A stretch of DNA of 29,860 nt from Plantago elongata. Taxonomy: Eukaryota; Streptophyta; Magnoliopsida; Lamiales; Plantaginaceae. This document shows, piece by piece, positions 12,458 to 25,491 of this stretch. A program made the translations under genes and the position numbers. The notes under the pieces are model-generated. The model was not told the DNA's origin. It did not search any database and was given only the letters and a program-made list of their open reading frames with translations. Numbering within the stretch: position 1 is the first letter of the stretch; each line of letters opens with the position of its first letter. The stretch covers positions 1-29,860 of the forward strand of contig JAYMSP010001664.1 in assembly GCA_036897095.1 (NCBI GenBank). Reading direction: 5' to 3'.

Positions 12458-12829
12458 TAAGTAGACCCTCCCACAACATCTATCTACAGTAGTGAAAGCG
12501 TACAATTTGTTATTAGTTAGTGTAAAATAGAAAATTAATAGGATAAGTAAGATGATGCAATAAAAAGTGGAAGTTCATGAGTAGAGATTTCATGGAACAA
12601 AGGAACTAAATAATAAGACAAGAAAAAATTTTTTTTCGTCGGATATATATAATAGTAAAGCATTACGGTACGCATCTTCCTGTTGTGTAATGCTTACTTT
12701 CTGATTCTACACGGTCTAAAATGAGTTAAGCTCGGTTGTAAATACATTATGATTAAAGAAGTATAAGTTATTGCTTTAGAATCCAATTCTTTCACTCACA
12801 ATTGTTACTAGAAGTACACTATACTGTTC

Positions 12830-12970
12830 CTAAATAGATTTTTTCTTAATAGGCAGATTCTATAATTTAGATTAGGTATATAAGGAAGGGTAATTAAGGG
12901 CTAGGATTATATATAATAACTATAGTAATGGATGTTGGAGTATCTAATAATTATGGAAAAATCTTTCAGG
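12830..12970. repeat. Short RIP-like patch inside the 9-kb segment
   Basis: Over this stretch TpA rises and CpA almost vanishes. Bases 12841-12900 hold about 11 TpA and only 1 CpA, whereas the sequence on both sides has ordinary CpA and TpG. This suggests a short repeat fragment that was caught by RIP after landing in otherwise unique DNA. No ends, terminal repeats or coding trace could be recognised in it. Confidence 0.35.
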
Positions 12971-14174
12971 TCTAATATAATCTATGATCTACTCTAATCC
13001 TGTAAAACAAGATTGTCAACTAAACTAAAAATGTGCTACTTGATTGTTTTGTTTTATTGTTTTTCCTTTTGATGAGGTCCCTTTTATAATGTTCTAAATT
13101 TTCCTAACATTATAAATATTACGGTTATTCTCTTTTTTAGGACTTTCTTGTAGGAGAACATCTATCTTGCTACGAGTAACTACCCTTAGTATGGTTAATT
13201 ATAAGATCCAAATAAGACGGACGTCGTTAGAAGTGAAGTTGAAAGATAGTATGTACTTTTTAAGTATTTTGGTATTTTCTGACTAATACATGTAATTGAA
13301 AAACATTTGTCGGAGAAGTGACATCCATACGTGACAAAGGGTCAACTTCATTGCATGTTTCATTTCATTTATACGGAGACTTGTGTTATAAGTATTAGAA
13401 ACGATTACTCTATTCTATTCCAGAAAAGATGCCTCATTTTCTCTTACCTCTGCTTTTTCGAGTTATGAAAAAAAGGTAGTTTGTGTATACTACCGAGTAA
13501 GGTTTTAGGATATTCTTTTCAAAAACTTCCCTCCTCCGTTTACGATTTATGTGATATAAAGCAACTCTTTCTGTATTTCCATATTTATAGCAGACTCTCT
13601 TTTTTTAAAGGAAGGATGAGCCTCTGTCTCTCTTCTCTAGTTTTGTAGTGAAATAATTACTCTCTGTTCGTGTATCACTTATCCTAAGTAATAGAAATGT
13701 TACACTTAAATAACTGACGTTTCTATTAAGTAATAAATAAAAAGCTATCTTTTTGCCCTGTATCATATATATATTATATAAGAGTTAATACCTATTATGC
13801 AGTTAAGCCTCTCCTAAATAAAGTCTTAGCTATGAATGTACGAGTAAGTTTTATCTTTTTACATTTATAATACTAGCTTACTCTATAGTCTTACTTAAGT
13901 AATATCTATTTGCTAAATAATTAAATAAATTATATTTAATATGAACCAGAAAATATCTATAAGCCTTCTCCCTTATATAATTGAGTTGCTCTAGAAACTG
14001 GATCTATTTACCTTATAATTAATAACTTACCTCTTGGATATACCTAGTATGAAATACATCTTAGTTAACTAATTATATATACACGAGGTGTACCTAAAAG
14101 AGAAAGAGGTAGTGTATATACCGAAGCATATGAATTATTTATTAAAAGGAGTGTTGAAGGCGTTCTCTTATAAC

Positions 14175-14187
14175 TATATATATATAT
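14175..14187. repeat. Short (TA)n run
   Basis: This is a 13-nt alternating TA run, a simple microsatellite in AT-rich DNA with no further significance claimed. Confidence 0.6.
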
Positions 14188-17100
14188 TCAATTTATTTTA
14201 TGAGGGAAAGTGTCCTCTTTATTTTAGAGTATAAATTAAGGTTATGTAACTCTCATTTCATAGAATTATTACTCTAGTAAGTAACTAGAGTACATTCTCT
14301 ACGGTAAAGGTCTTAACTATAAAAAGTAGTCATAGGTAATTTAGAGAAGAACTCACTCTTATTTCTATATATTTAATATAATGGATTAAGTAACTCCTTC
14401 TTCATTACTAAAATACAAACAAGGTAACTGGCGCGCTCTATAAAACTATAAAAGACTAATAGCTTATCACTCTCCTTATAACCAAAGTTCTAGGGCATGC
14501 ATATACTACATTTCTTTTTCTTAAAACCATTGCCTTATACACGAGCACTCGTAGTTAATTGGGTGTACTCTTTGTTACCTAGTATGATTTTATAATTAAG
14601 GCGGCATAGCAAACTTATTTTATTTTAAGTGCAAAGGTAAGATACTTCTTCCTTCTATTATAGTATCTAATATTTAGATAAGGTCTAAACTTACGCAGTT
14701 AACATATAGCTTAAATACACTTATAAAGATTGTAGGGGTAACGCTCTCTTCTTAATAGAGGTATTCTTAATCTAAAGCTAGATCTTATTTATACTACAAA
14801 TATGTGACCTTCTTAGTAATACCTTAATATATGTACTATACTTTTACATAGGAAGATACAACATGTATTTGCCTTAAAAGGGGTCTTTATACTATACTAG
14901 ATATAATAATAATTATAACATACTCTCCGGCTAAATTTAGATACTTTGCCTTATTTAAGTCTTGTGTATTTAAATATGTATTGTATACTAGTGTGAAGAG
15001 GACTTCCTTAATAATGCTTAAGTACTAACTTATAATAAGAGGACTAGAGTAATACCTTAAGATAGAATTTTAATGAATATGTTCTTTTTAATTACATGGG
15101 GAGAAGAATAAGATTTAGAAATAGAATGCAGGGAATTACTTCTCTTGTCTTATATAAATTATCCCTAATAAATATTAATTAAGGCAAAGTACTCTTTAAT
15201 AACTCTTGCTTTTAAAATAATATACCCTTAAAGGGTGCTGAGTGACTTTCCTTCTATATCATATGCATTTACTAATTTATAATATAAAGTTATCTTTTCT
15301 ATGGCAAGGGCATTTCCTTTTAACAAGATATACTTAATAAATATATAGTATAAAGTATGCTTAAGTTCTATAAGATACGGGTTAATTATTCATCTGTACT
15401 AAGCATAAGGTTGTAAGGTAATATAAAATCTTTAAATTACAAGAGAGTATACTTATTTTCATAATATAATAGGATTCTATGCTACTTTTTAAGTACTCTT
15501 AAGATAGTAATAAACTCTAAGCTATAGGAAAATATATTATAACTATAAGGCCTAAATGCTTTAGTGTAAGAGAAGGTGTCTTATAATAACATTAAATATA
15601 ATAACTCTATAAACAAACTAATAGAAGACTCTTTTTTAGTAGAGTAAGATAGAAATAGGAGCTCCTAGGCATTTATTATTATACTTTGTTTATAATACCT
15701 CAACACTTATAAAGGTGATTAGTGACTTTAAGATTACTACTACTCTATAACTAACTAGTTGTTTAGGGGTACTCCTCCTATTATATAAATACATGCTTAC
15801 TTATAAAGGGGCTTTATTATAAAATGTAAGGGAAAGCTCTCCTCTATCAGAAGTATTATCCCAAAGCTTAAAATTTTATATTATGAGTTATGTATTTTTT
15901 TATAAAAATTAGTATTGCTAAGGTACTCTTCCTTCTTTATTAAATCTAATGCTCGCATAGTCATAAGAGAGTAAAATAAGTTCTTGTGCTCTAACATACC
16001 TTAAAGTCCTAGGTATAAAAGGTGCCCGCACGCAAGTACACCAAATAACTTAGTCATAAGTAATGTAGGATAGTTATTTAAATAATTAATAATTCTAGAA
16101 ATACTGTATAAAGCGTAATTAAAGTGTGCGTAACTATTAATAGCTAGAGTTTATTAGGTATAATTATTTCTAAGATTAAGTCCCAAGCAAAATAAGTAGT
16201 ATATTACTTATATTAAGTAAATGAGCTTTCTTAAGTTAAACTAGATGCTTTAGTAAGATATTCTTTTGCACTAAGCACCCTATTGTTTAGGGAAGAGTAA
16301 TAACTATTTAAATAAAAGTTAAGCTCTTACGTAATTATTTATTAAGGGGGAATTTAACTCTAGCATAACTAAAGCCCCTAAGTCTTTATCAAATCTATCT
16401 TTAAATATAAAGTATTAAAATATTTTAGGAAATACTTATATTTGAGCCTAGTTATTAAAGAAGAGAGTCAAGAGATATATTTTTTAAGAGGCACTAGTAA
16501 CAAAAAGATACCATGTTACTTCGCGAATCTTTAGAGAGAACTTAATTACTTGTATAAAACCTTGTTCTTTATATTTTTTGAAATATCTTCTAGCCTTTTT
16601 AAAATCTAATTCTGTTATTACTCTTAGAGAAAATATCCCCTTTTCTAATATAGTTAGATATTCATTACCAAAAATTTGTACTATATCCTATACAAGTGCA
16701 TAATCATTTAAGTCATACAAAATCATAAGTATAAAAAATAGAATAAGCGACTAAAAAAGTAGTAACCTAGAATAGTAAGAGGATGTTACAACTTGTTAGA
16801 AGTAAAGAAAAGGGACTTATTATTTATTTCTAACTTATATACCTAAAATGCTCCTAAATGTTATTGAATTTTTCTTGCTACACTACTTGTTAATAGATTT
16901 ACTCCTTATAGATACTACTCATAGAGTACAAGAAGAATTACTTATCTTTTACTTAATAAATACACTTTCTAAGTACTTAAGATACGACACTAAGCACGCT
17001 TTCTTCCTTAAGTATTTATAGAGTTATTATAATTTATAGCTAATATTATACTACATATTTATTAACTAATGCAAAAGACTGTATATATCTAATTAGAAAA

Positions 17101-20100
17101 GAATATAGAGTATTATATAGAAGTTGTAGCTTTTCCCTTTAAGTTATAGTTGGAGCCTTTAAATCTTAACTAAAGTCTTGCTTATAATATTCTACTTATA
17201 GGAGTGCACTTATAATAAAGTTATGCAGCTGTCTTAGAAACTTCAGCTTAATTCTTTATAGAAAAAGTGTATTTCCTTAATATTTATTTATTCTTAACAA
17301 TCCTATAATACAACAGGAGAGTCCTCTTTCTTCTTAAATTTGTACACCTTATAGAAGTAATAAATATGTATAAAACCTCTTGCTCTATAGTATAAAGGGA
17401 AAAGGTCCCTTCTAGCCTTTAGTATAAAATGATGGCGTAAAATAACTTAATTATTTACTAATATAAAATAAAGGGACGCTTTGGGAGAACTCTTAATAAT
17501 TGGTGTTCCATGTTTATTAAAGGGTGTTTCATAGCTATACTTATAGAAAGGTGTAAAAAGGAATTGTGCCTTACTTAAGTCTTACTTAATGACTTATATA
17601 AAGAGGGGGCATGCTAATCTTTTGTGTAGCTTAGAATTTATTGTTAAAGTGATCCCTCTACCTTCACTTTAAAATAGGGAAACTTATTTATTATAGGATT
17701 ACTTGTGTACTAGCATTCTCTTTATATAAATCTTCTTTCTCAAAGTTAAGTTTAGGAATTACTTAACTTTTATCTCTTTATTTAGATACAAGATCTTTAT
17801 TTTAATAGTTTAATAAAATATTAAGTAATACACAGGTTTGTCAAATAACCTTAATAGACGAATTATAAACTGTTGCGGAGTTGTGACTCGCACTTTTTTA
17901 GACACGCCTTAGGTATGTTAACTCTTTCTTATATGCTTATCAATATGTATCTTAAGGGAGTGGCTCTTATCTAGAGCTTCCTTAGTGACTCACTTTGGCG
18001 TATTCTATCAAATATTAGACTAAAGTATCTTATGATTAGGGAATATAGTAGTACTTTCTTTACATTTTATAGTCGGGCTTACTTTTCCCAGTACTTTAGA
18101 AAAGGGGTTTCACTATGAAATACTTAAGAATAGGAGATTAGTTACATTAGAATATTGCATACTTTTCTAGAGAAGTATAGAGTTTTACCTTTCCAATAAT
18201 TGCTTTACATAAGAGAGGCGTTACTCTTTACTTAACATGTTTAATAATTATATGATAAACACGCTTTCACTTATAATAATTGTTGTCCTTAATATAAAAA
18301 ACTCAACATTATATTTACTAAGAAAAAGCAACTAACCGAGGTATTTATAACTAGAGAAGCCCTGTTTTAAATAATTAATCCAAATACATTTGATACTTGA
18401 TGTAGAAAATGTTAACTATCTAAGCCTCTTTCTTCAAATAGTTGTTTGTTAGTAAGAAGTCTCTTCTACCATAATAAAGACATGCATCTTTCTCAAGCAT
18501 ATAAATAGAGCAGTACCCTTACTTTCTATAAACGTTAGGTATTTCCAAGAACTTCTTATAAAGTATAGTCTTTAGTTTAGATTATGCAAGAGAACAGTCC
18601 TTAAGCCTCTATTATATTATAAGAATATTTATTATCTCGATTACTATATTACTAGTTTGTAAAAAAAGTATACCTTTCTTCTTACTTTACTAACAGCAGT
18701 TAAGCGTGCATTACTTGAGGAAAACACTTATGAAATATAAATTTAGCCTAAACTATTATTAAATACTAGGGTTTTAAGTAAGCTATCTTCTATAAGTAAA
18801 GAAAGAAATTAGGGCCCTTCTATATGTTCTTAATAATTCTGGGTGTATACTATAAATACAAAGAGACTATTCTATAATTAAGACATTTATGTAACACTCT
18901 TTTAAGTTAGAGAACTTATCAAGTATAAGCTGCTATTTATCTAATAAGGGGCTTACTCTCCTATGTATAACATGGATATAATCATATATATGTAAAAGTT
19001 AAGTACAATAAGGAGAAGTCATTTATAGTTTTATCTTATAAAAGCATACGCCCTATAGTATTTGTATTTCTGGGCGCAATTCTTTCTTGCTCTGTTATAT
19101 AACTTTCTAAAGTCGCCGAGGGGGCTCTTCTATGGTTTATAGTAAGTACAACAACAATAGTCTCTCCTAATATAACTTTAGTACTAAGTAAAGTACTCTT
19201 ACATATTTATAGTAAATTATACTTAGTTGTAGATATTATTTCCTTTTATGTGATGCTACAAGTTATATTAACTTAAAGGTAGCACTTCTATTAGAGATAT
19301 AATTATACGTTATTAGAAACATATATATTACTGCAGTGTCTTTAAAGGAAACTAAGAGCACTTTTTATAAATCTAATGTGACTAGGTCCCTTTTACAAAT
19401 ATAAGATATGTGTTCCCTTCTTTTTATAGTTTAATTAGTTATATACTTATGATATATATGGGGTACTTAGAATGACTTATTCTATATAAGTAAAGGGTAT
19501 AGTCATTTCTTCCTCCTACGTAAAATCTAGTATACGTACTCTTACAAATACAATATTATCATTATTTAGGGAAAAGAGAAGTCTACATAATTATGCGGAT
19601 TTTTTGTGAAAGTATAGTTATAAAATAGCTTGCCATTATTTATTCTAGGAGCTAATCGCTAAATTCATAATATCTATAATTATTAATCACTAACTTAATA
19701 AAATACAAGCATTAAATAATAGTCTTACTTATTAAGGAAGGGTGTTGCTGCCTATAAGAGGAGTCCTTTAATAGAGTACCAAATAATAAATAAAATATGT
19801 AATACCTTACTACTAAAGAAATGTTATATGGTAAGAGCTAAGGGAACTCTTTGCTGGAATACTAGAACTTGTATAGTGGAAAAAGACTCAGCGAATTATT
19901 CTTGTAAAGGGGGGATTTACTAGACTAATCTTAGAGAAAAGAGTTTTTAAGCATTTACATTTTCTATAAAGGCGCTATATATAAGATAGAGCAACCCCCT
20001 CTTTTCTTATACCTTGATCGAAAAGACTCTTGTATAAAATAGTACGCTAAAAAAAAGGAGTACTATATGAAAGCACATAGCTAGAAAAGAGTGTATTCCC

Positions 20101-21276
20101 TATGTTGCACAATGAAGTAATTTTTGTAACGCTCTTATTAGTACATAAAATCTTTTTAAAAGAATTCTTTTTTAGTTCTAGAGGCTTTTCAAAGCATGTA
20201 AAATAAGTTTTCTATAACCTATCATTGACGTATAAGTACGTAGAGAAAAGGGTAACATCACTCTCTTCTTATATAAAGTTCTAGTTTAAAGTACTCTTTC
20301 ATATCTTAAGTGTAAATAAACATATGTATTTCATAAAGCTACTTAAGCAAAGCCTTTGTATACATATTTCATATAATTTCTAACTTAAGATTAAGAGATT
20401 CTCTAGGGTGTTTAGAAGGGAAGTATACATAACTCTTTATAATATAATGGAGTATAACTAGTCTCTTCAAAGTTTTTATTGAAGCAAGAGATTAGGATAA
20501 GTCCTTATAAATAATAATACTTAGTACTTATGAAAAGGTATTCTATTCCTTGCACTTACGCTATAGCTATATAAGGCAAAATTCTCTTAATAACTGCAGT
20601 GCATCTTTTTTCTTCTTTACACTAATATAGTAAAAGTAACGTTAAAAGGGGATATTTAAGCCATTATATAATATCTAGAACTATAGGAAGGAGCCCTATG
20701 AGTCTTTCCAGTCATCTTCATTTATAATTAACTAAGTTGCTTTAAGAATAATTAGTTTAGTAGAGAAGTATGATATTGTAGAGGGTTTATACAAATAACT
20801 ATAGGTCCTACTTCTTTTATAATTAGTAAGGCTTCTTCCTTAGCTAAGAAGTGATAGCACTCTCCACCCCTAGAAATCCCTATAAATGTAAAGGTGTATA
20901 TACTTTTTAAAATATATTTCTCTAGTAAAAACTTAAGGCACTACTATTTCTAAGAAGAAATATGGTACTATGGTCTCTAGCGTTTATAAAAAGAGGCCAC
21001 TCACATATTTATGACAAGTATAACTTATATTTTAAGTCCTTAAGTAACTAGAGTCCTGGATAACCCATTCTTTTTTTACTCTTAACAAAAAAGAGAAGTT
21101 CTCTTGCATAAATTTTAAATATAGAATATTAAGCCATACATATTTTTCTTTCTAAATTAGTGTACCACAAGAGATTTGCTCTTTGTAGAGAAGTATACAA
21201 AATCTCCTTTATTCTATATCTTATAAAAGAAAAGTGTATTTTCTATTAAGTTAAAAAAACCTTCTATAATTTTTTA

Positions 21277-21287
21277 TTTTTTTTTTT
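21277..21287. repeat. T11 homopolymer in a T-rich patch
   Basis: Eleven consecutive T residues sit inside a longer T-rich stretch from about 21270. Read from the minus strand it is an A-run and could be a retroposon tail, but no element body is recognisable beside it. Confidence 0.45.
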
Positions 21288-23214
21288 AGATTTTACCCCA
21301 TATACCTTGTATACAAATATTTGGCGCTTTATCTACTTTGTAAACAGCTTTACTAAAGAGGAAGTCTCTTACTTCATTTTATACTAAAGCTATATAATAC
21401 CCTTCTTATAAGTTATAAGCGAGTCTTAAAAAGTCTAAACCTTTAAGTATGCCGCCTTAAATAGTACCTCTTAGTAGATGTATCGGGAAAGGGTGCCCTC
21501 ACTCTATTTATAAAAGCTTAGATTACGTTATAAACTATAAAAAAATAATAAACCTAAAGAATGAATTAGGATAGGAAGAATTTATAATAAGCTCTTATTT
21601 ACTAAGTAAACATGTATCCTTTATTAGTTTGTGGGGGTAGTAAGTATACAACCCTTTAATAAAGTAAAGACTAAATAGCTATCGCTTAATATATTTCTTA
21701 TTTTTAGTAAACCTTATAAATTTTTAAGATAACTTAAATTAACTTTTTAATAGTAAACGAAAGGAAAGCTATAAGTTTCTTACTCGTATACCTTGTTCTA
21801 TAAAGAGTCGCTAAAGTACTATTCAATAAACATACTTTTACTATGAAAGTGCAGAAAAAGTATTTTCCCTTACCCTAAGAGATCCTATGTACTAGAGAGT
21901 TATTATGTCCTATAAGTTGATTCATAAATAGTTATACTAAAAGAGTGAGTGAGGTCATACTCAAATGAAAGAAAACTATCTATTTATAGAATAATACTCT
22001 TTCCTATAAGGCATTTACATAAGTTAAACTTTCCTAAAGAGGCAAGTACCTTAGTATAAGTAATCCTTTAAAAGATAGGAAGAGCTACACCATTCCCTTT
22101 AGAAGATTATAGTTATTTTACTAGTCACTTAAATATTCGTATGTGTACAGATAGAAATGGTACTGCCCCCTTATACTTTATACTAGGCTTAATTTTATCT
22201 ATATAATATAATAGTATTTCCTATAGAAGGGCTAAAGTTTCCTTTACTTTAATAGAGCTTATACATTCTTCATAAAATAAACGTACCTGGTGAGTAATAT
22301 AGACTTGAAATAGCTCTTTTTTAGCATGTTTCTTAAATAGAAAACTTAGTGTACTTAAGGGAGCTTCCTAAGAGTGTCAGATGCTTTATTAATTTAGTCT
22401 TACAACAAAAATTTTTTATTTTCCCTATAAAATCTAGAAAAAGAGAGCTCATATATTAGTTAATTCTCTCTTGACTTCTTCTTATATAACACTAGATTTA
22501 GAGCAACCTTTCTTTAATATGTTATTTATAAATGCCTAGTAACAGTTAAACCTCCCTTTTTCCTTTATTTTGTGCTATTATTACGCAACGTATAACGATA
22601 TAAGAGAGTTTTAATACTTTATTATTTGTTAGTATAATTAATTTTAGGGAGTTTAAGTACAAGTAATAGACTGTATCATTATGCCCTCTTTATAGAGAGC
22701 GGAGGGGCAAATGCCTTTCCTTTTAAAAACATTTCAGGTATTTCTCCTCTAATATTCATACCTTTTCTAGAAATACTCGAGTCATTTGCAGTAACTTTTC
22801 TAACTACCAATAATATAATTTAAAGAGCACATAGGAGACAATTCTCTTTACTAAAGTATCTATTATTGTTTGTTATATTATGAAACACTTAATTGAGTAT
22901 GTAAAGAGGGGTTAAAACTGTAAATACAGGAAAATATTTATAGAACTATGCCCGAGGCATCTCGCTCTCTTATGGAATATATTATAGTATAAATAATGTA
23001 TTAATATCTCTAGAAATAACTTAATTAGAAATTATATAAGTATTCAAAAGGCCTTCTCTTTACTAAAAGATAGCGTGAAAGGTGCAGAAGTCTATTATTT
23101 TCCTATAAACTAGATTTAAGAGATCCTTTCTTATAAAACATGTATTTAGATCTATAAATTATAAGGGAATAATTGCTCACTAGAAGAAAAGTCTTTAGAT
23201 AACGGGAGTTTACT

Positions 23215-23765
23215 CATACATGCTTATCATCGAAAAGTATGAAAAAGAGGGTCTCCAAACAGCTCGTTTACGAAGGGAATGCAAAGTTGATAGTCGGCAC
23301 TTTCCATTTTCAGCAAAATGATGCTTTTTTCATTGACTAAGGCAGCGAGTGCAAAAAATTTTTAAAAATCGACTCTCAGTAGGGTTCAAAGTGAGGTTTT
23401 TACAGTTTCCCTTAAGAAAGGTTGTCTAAAAAAGCAAACGTTTCATCCACGTAGGGGGCAGATGCATGAATTGTTCTTTTCCCTCTACACATGATTTCAA
23501 AAATGAAAATGGACTCTCGCCTATAAGTCAAAAGTAGTCAATGCATGAGGACATCCTGAAAAAGTAAGAAAGTTCCTGCTCGCAGTCCACTAGATGGTTT
23601 AGGTTTTTACTTAAGAGAAGATCTTCTATTCCAACTGTGAGAAAATGTCTAATCACTCGCAGATAAAGTAAGCAAATAGGGTTTTCCTGGTGAGAGAATT
23701 TTTAGTGAAAGTTCATAGATGTTTGGGAGATAAGTATAACCCAACCCCAAATAATCGTTTATGAA
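23215..23765. pseudogene. Non-RIP island with broken coding remnant, possibly a Ty3/Gypsy-like fossil
   Basis: CpA and TpG are common again here (bases 23521-23580 are about 37% GC), in sharp contrast to both flanks. Several short open stretches read like protein. One is on the plus strand at 23220-23318 (ATG start, 32 codons, rich in charged residues, ending DSRHFPFSAK). Another is on the minus strand at 23528-23701 (57 codons, including RVIRHFLTVGIEDLLL). Just after the plus-strand frame another frame spells FID followed shortly by GSEC, which faintly resembles the active-site region of retroelement aspartic proteases. If that is right, this is a small fossil piece of an LTR retrotransposon of the Ty3/Gypsy type, broken in several places and too short to hold a whole gene. 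The competing minus-strand frames make strand and family uncertain, and a degraded host gene is equally possible. Confidence 0.25.
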
Positions 23766-25471
23766 ATGAATAGGAATTTTTAGTATTGGCAGATAAATAG
23801 CTATATTCCTAAGAAAAAATTCTAATAAAATTATGAGGTACCTTCTTACTTATTTTTGTGTTATGACTACTATTATTTATATATGATCATTAACTTACAC
23901 CCTTTCTATTCTAAATTTATACTTAGCTACAAAAAAGTCTTCCTTGTTTAACTTGTTGTATAGAGCTGTAATAGAATTCAACGAAACACTTACTTACTTA
24001 ATTTGGTAGTGTACATAATCAAGAGCATAAGGAGCTATTCATGAGTGCACGGGTGAACAATGCCTTTAATGACCACCTTATAAAAAATTTTTTATAGAAG
24101 TACGTTATAGTATACAACTACAAGAGAAGTCCTTCTTAATTTAACAATGACTCTTTATTTCCAAACCTAGGATACTTACAAAATTATACCTTTAATGCCA
24201 CATTAAGTATTTCTTTATTTTCCCTTTTAGTAGATTATCTAAGTGATGAAGCTCTTTGCTCTAACCGTATTCTTTGAACACCAAAATGAGATTTTGTATG
24301 TAATAACTAATCCATACTCTTCTAACTCTAGAAAATGTTATGGTATTTTATAAACCTTGATTCAAAGCTGGATAGTATAAGTAATATAGGATTAAGTATA
24401 GGAATATGGAGTAAGTGTACAATGAAGAAAAAGGAAAACGCCTGGGTAACAACATGAAATTCTAAGACAAATTAGTATATAAGTAAGCCAAGTCCTATTT
24501 GATAGAAAGCAATTCTAAAGGAAAGAGATAGGATTCTGGTGGTATTTAATAAACATGGTAGTAAGACACCTATACAAGTTAGTACACTAGTAAAAATACC
24601 TAGGAACTACTATAATAAGAAAGAAAAGAAATTATAACGGTAATTAGTCTCGTGTATAGAAACTATAATATCAAGTGTACGCATTAATTAAGGACTTAAC
24701 TCTATATAATCTCTCTCAATGAATTATTATCAAAAGCTAGAAAGGGGTATAGGTGTACTTTTATACTTAAGTCTTAATCCAAATAGTATTTACCAAGTAT
24801 AGATTCTAACAACACAAAGCATAAGTACTCTAAAATAGATGATATAACCAAACATAAAAAATATTTTATTCAAAGACAAATATTACTTGGCTAGTCTAAG
24901 GTGTAGTTATAAAATTAATAGATAAGTAGAGAACAAGGATAAGGTAAAAAAATCAAAGCATGGAGCAAACACCCATATACAACATTTCTCTATTGGATTA
25001 CTTTCTTTTCATAAGGATAACATAGAATATTTACAGGAGTATTCTAGGTAAAAACTTAACAAATAGAGACCTGTCCTTTAGTTCTCTTGGTACAAATAAG
25101 AGTATTAGTATTCTTTCAAAGCCTATCTAATAGGAAGTTATGTAAGAAGTGGAGATTAAGAACGAAACCCTTGTTCTATTAGGACTAGTAGTAAGTATAA
25201 AGACTAATAAGGGAGAATTTCACAAAGTATGGTGCTCTTCACTTATGATCTAAAAAAGAATTTTTATAGTGGTGGTTAAAAATTACTAATAATATAGGGT
25301 TACTAAGGACAATTACAAAAGAAAGATACCTAAAATTAAAGACATGTAGTTTTATCATAGAACAAAAAGTTGAAAATAAAAATGTGTTGTGGCGAAGGGA
25401 CACTAAGAAATAAAAGAAAAGGCATATAATATGGTGTTCACTAGTTATATTGTGTTATAGTTAGACTTGTA

Positions 25472-25491
25472 ATATATATATATATATATAT
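25472..25491. repeat. (AT)10 microsatellite
   Basis: Ten perfect AT units occur in a row. This is the longest clean dinucleotide run noticed in the window, a likely polymorphic simple repeat within AT-rich, gene-free DNA. Confidence 0.85.

Larger units (their letters stand above)
4700..13730. other. 9-kb AT-rich segment without RIP footprint and without recognisable genes
   Basis: Dinucleotide use here is much closer to random than in the flanks. Bases 8281-8340 hold 9 ApT against 2 TpA, with 4 CpA and 4 TpG, and bases 6181-6240 have about 6 CpA. No open frame exceeds 75 codons. Those that exist at 6608-6835, 7571-7753, 8205-8500 (two minus-strand frames), 8726-8908, 9764-9946, 10081-10272 and 12190-12375 read as low-complexity, phenylalanine/leucine- or lysine-rich chance products with no motif. 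No tRNA or rRNA was found. RIP acts on duplicated DNA, so the lack of its footprint suggests this was single-copy. Its role is unknown: unique intergenic DNA, centromere-type DNA or a noncoding transcription unit all remain possible. Parts with some structure have their own entries. Confidence 0.55.
13730..23215. repeat. RIP-like, TpA-rich degenerate repeat block (centre)
   Basis: The texture is the same as in 1-4700. Bases 15001-15060 hold 12 TpA, 5 ApT, no CpA and one TpG. Pyrimidine-rich words (tactct, ccttct, ctctctt) and their purine counterparts recur every few tens of bases, often followed by a taaatctaat-like word, for example at 14664, 15942, 16602, 19369 and 19523. This may be a very degenerate tandem repeat, or only the C and G bases that RIP leaves. 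Stops are dense in all frames, and no gene, RNA or named element could be read anywhere in these 9.5 kb. Confidence 0.6.

Noticed and set aside
13890-13905. 12-nt palindrome ttacttaagtaa
   Set aside because: Short palindromes built from TA and AG/CT words are common throughout the RIP-like blocks.
23384-23396. gggttcaaag word resembling a tRNA or SINE B-box
   Set aside because: No matching A-box or cloverleaf could be fitted around it, and the rest of the word departs from the consensus.
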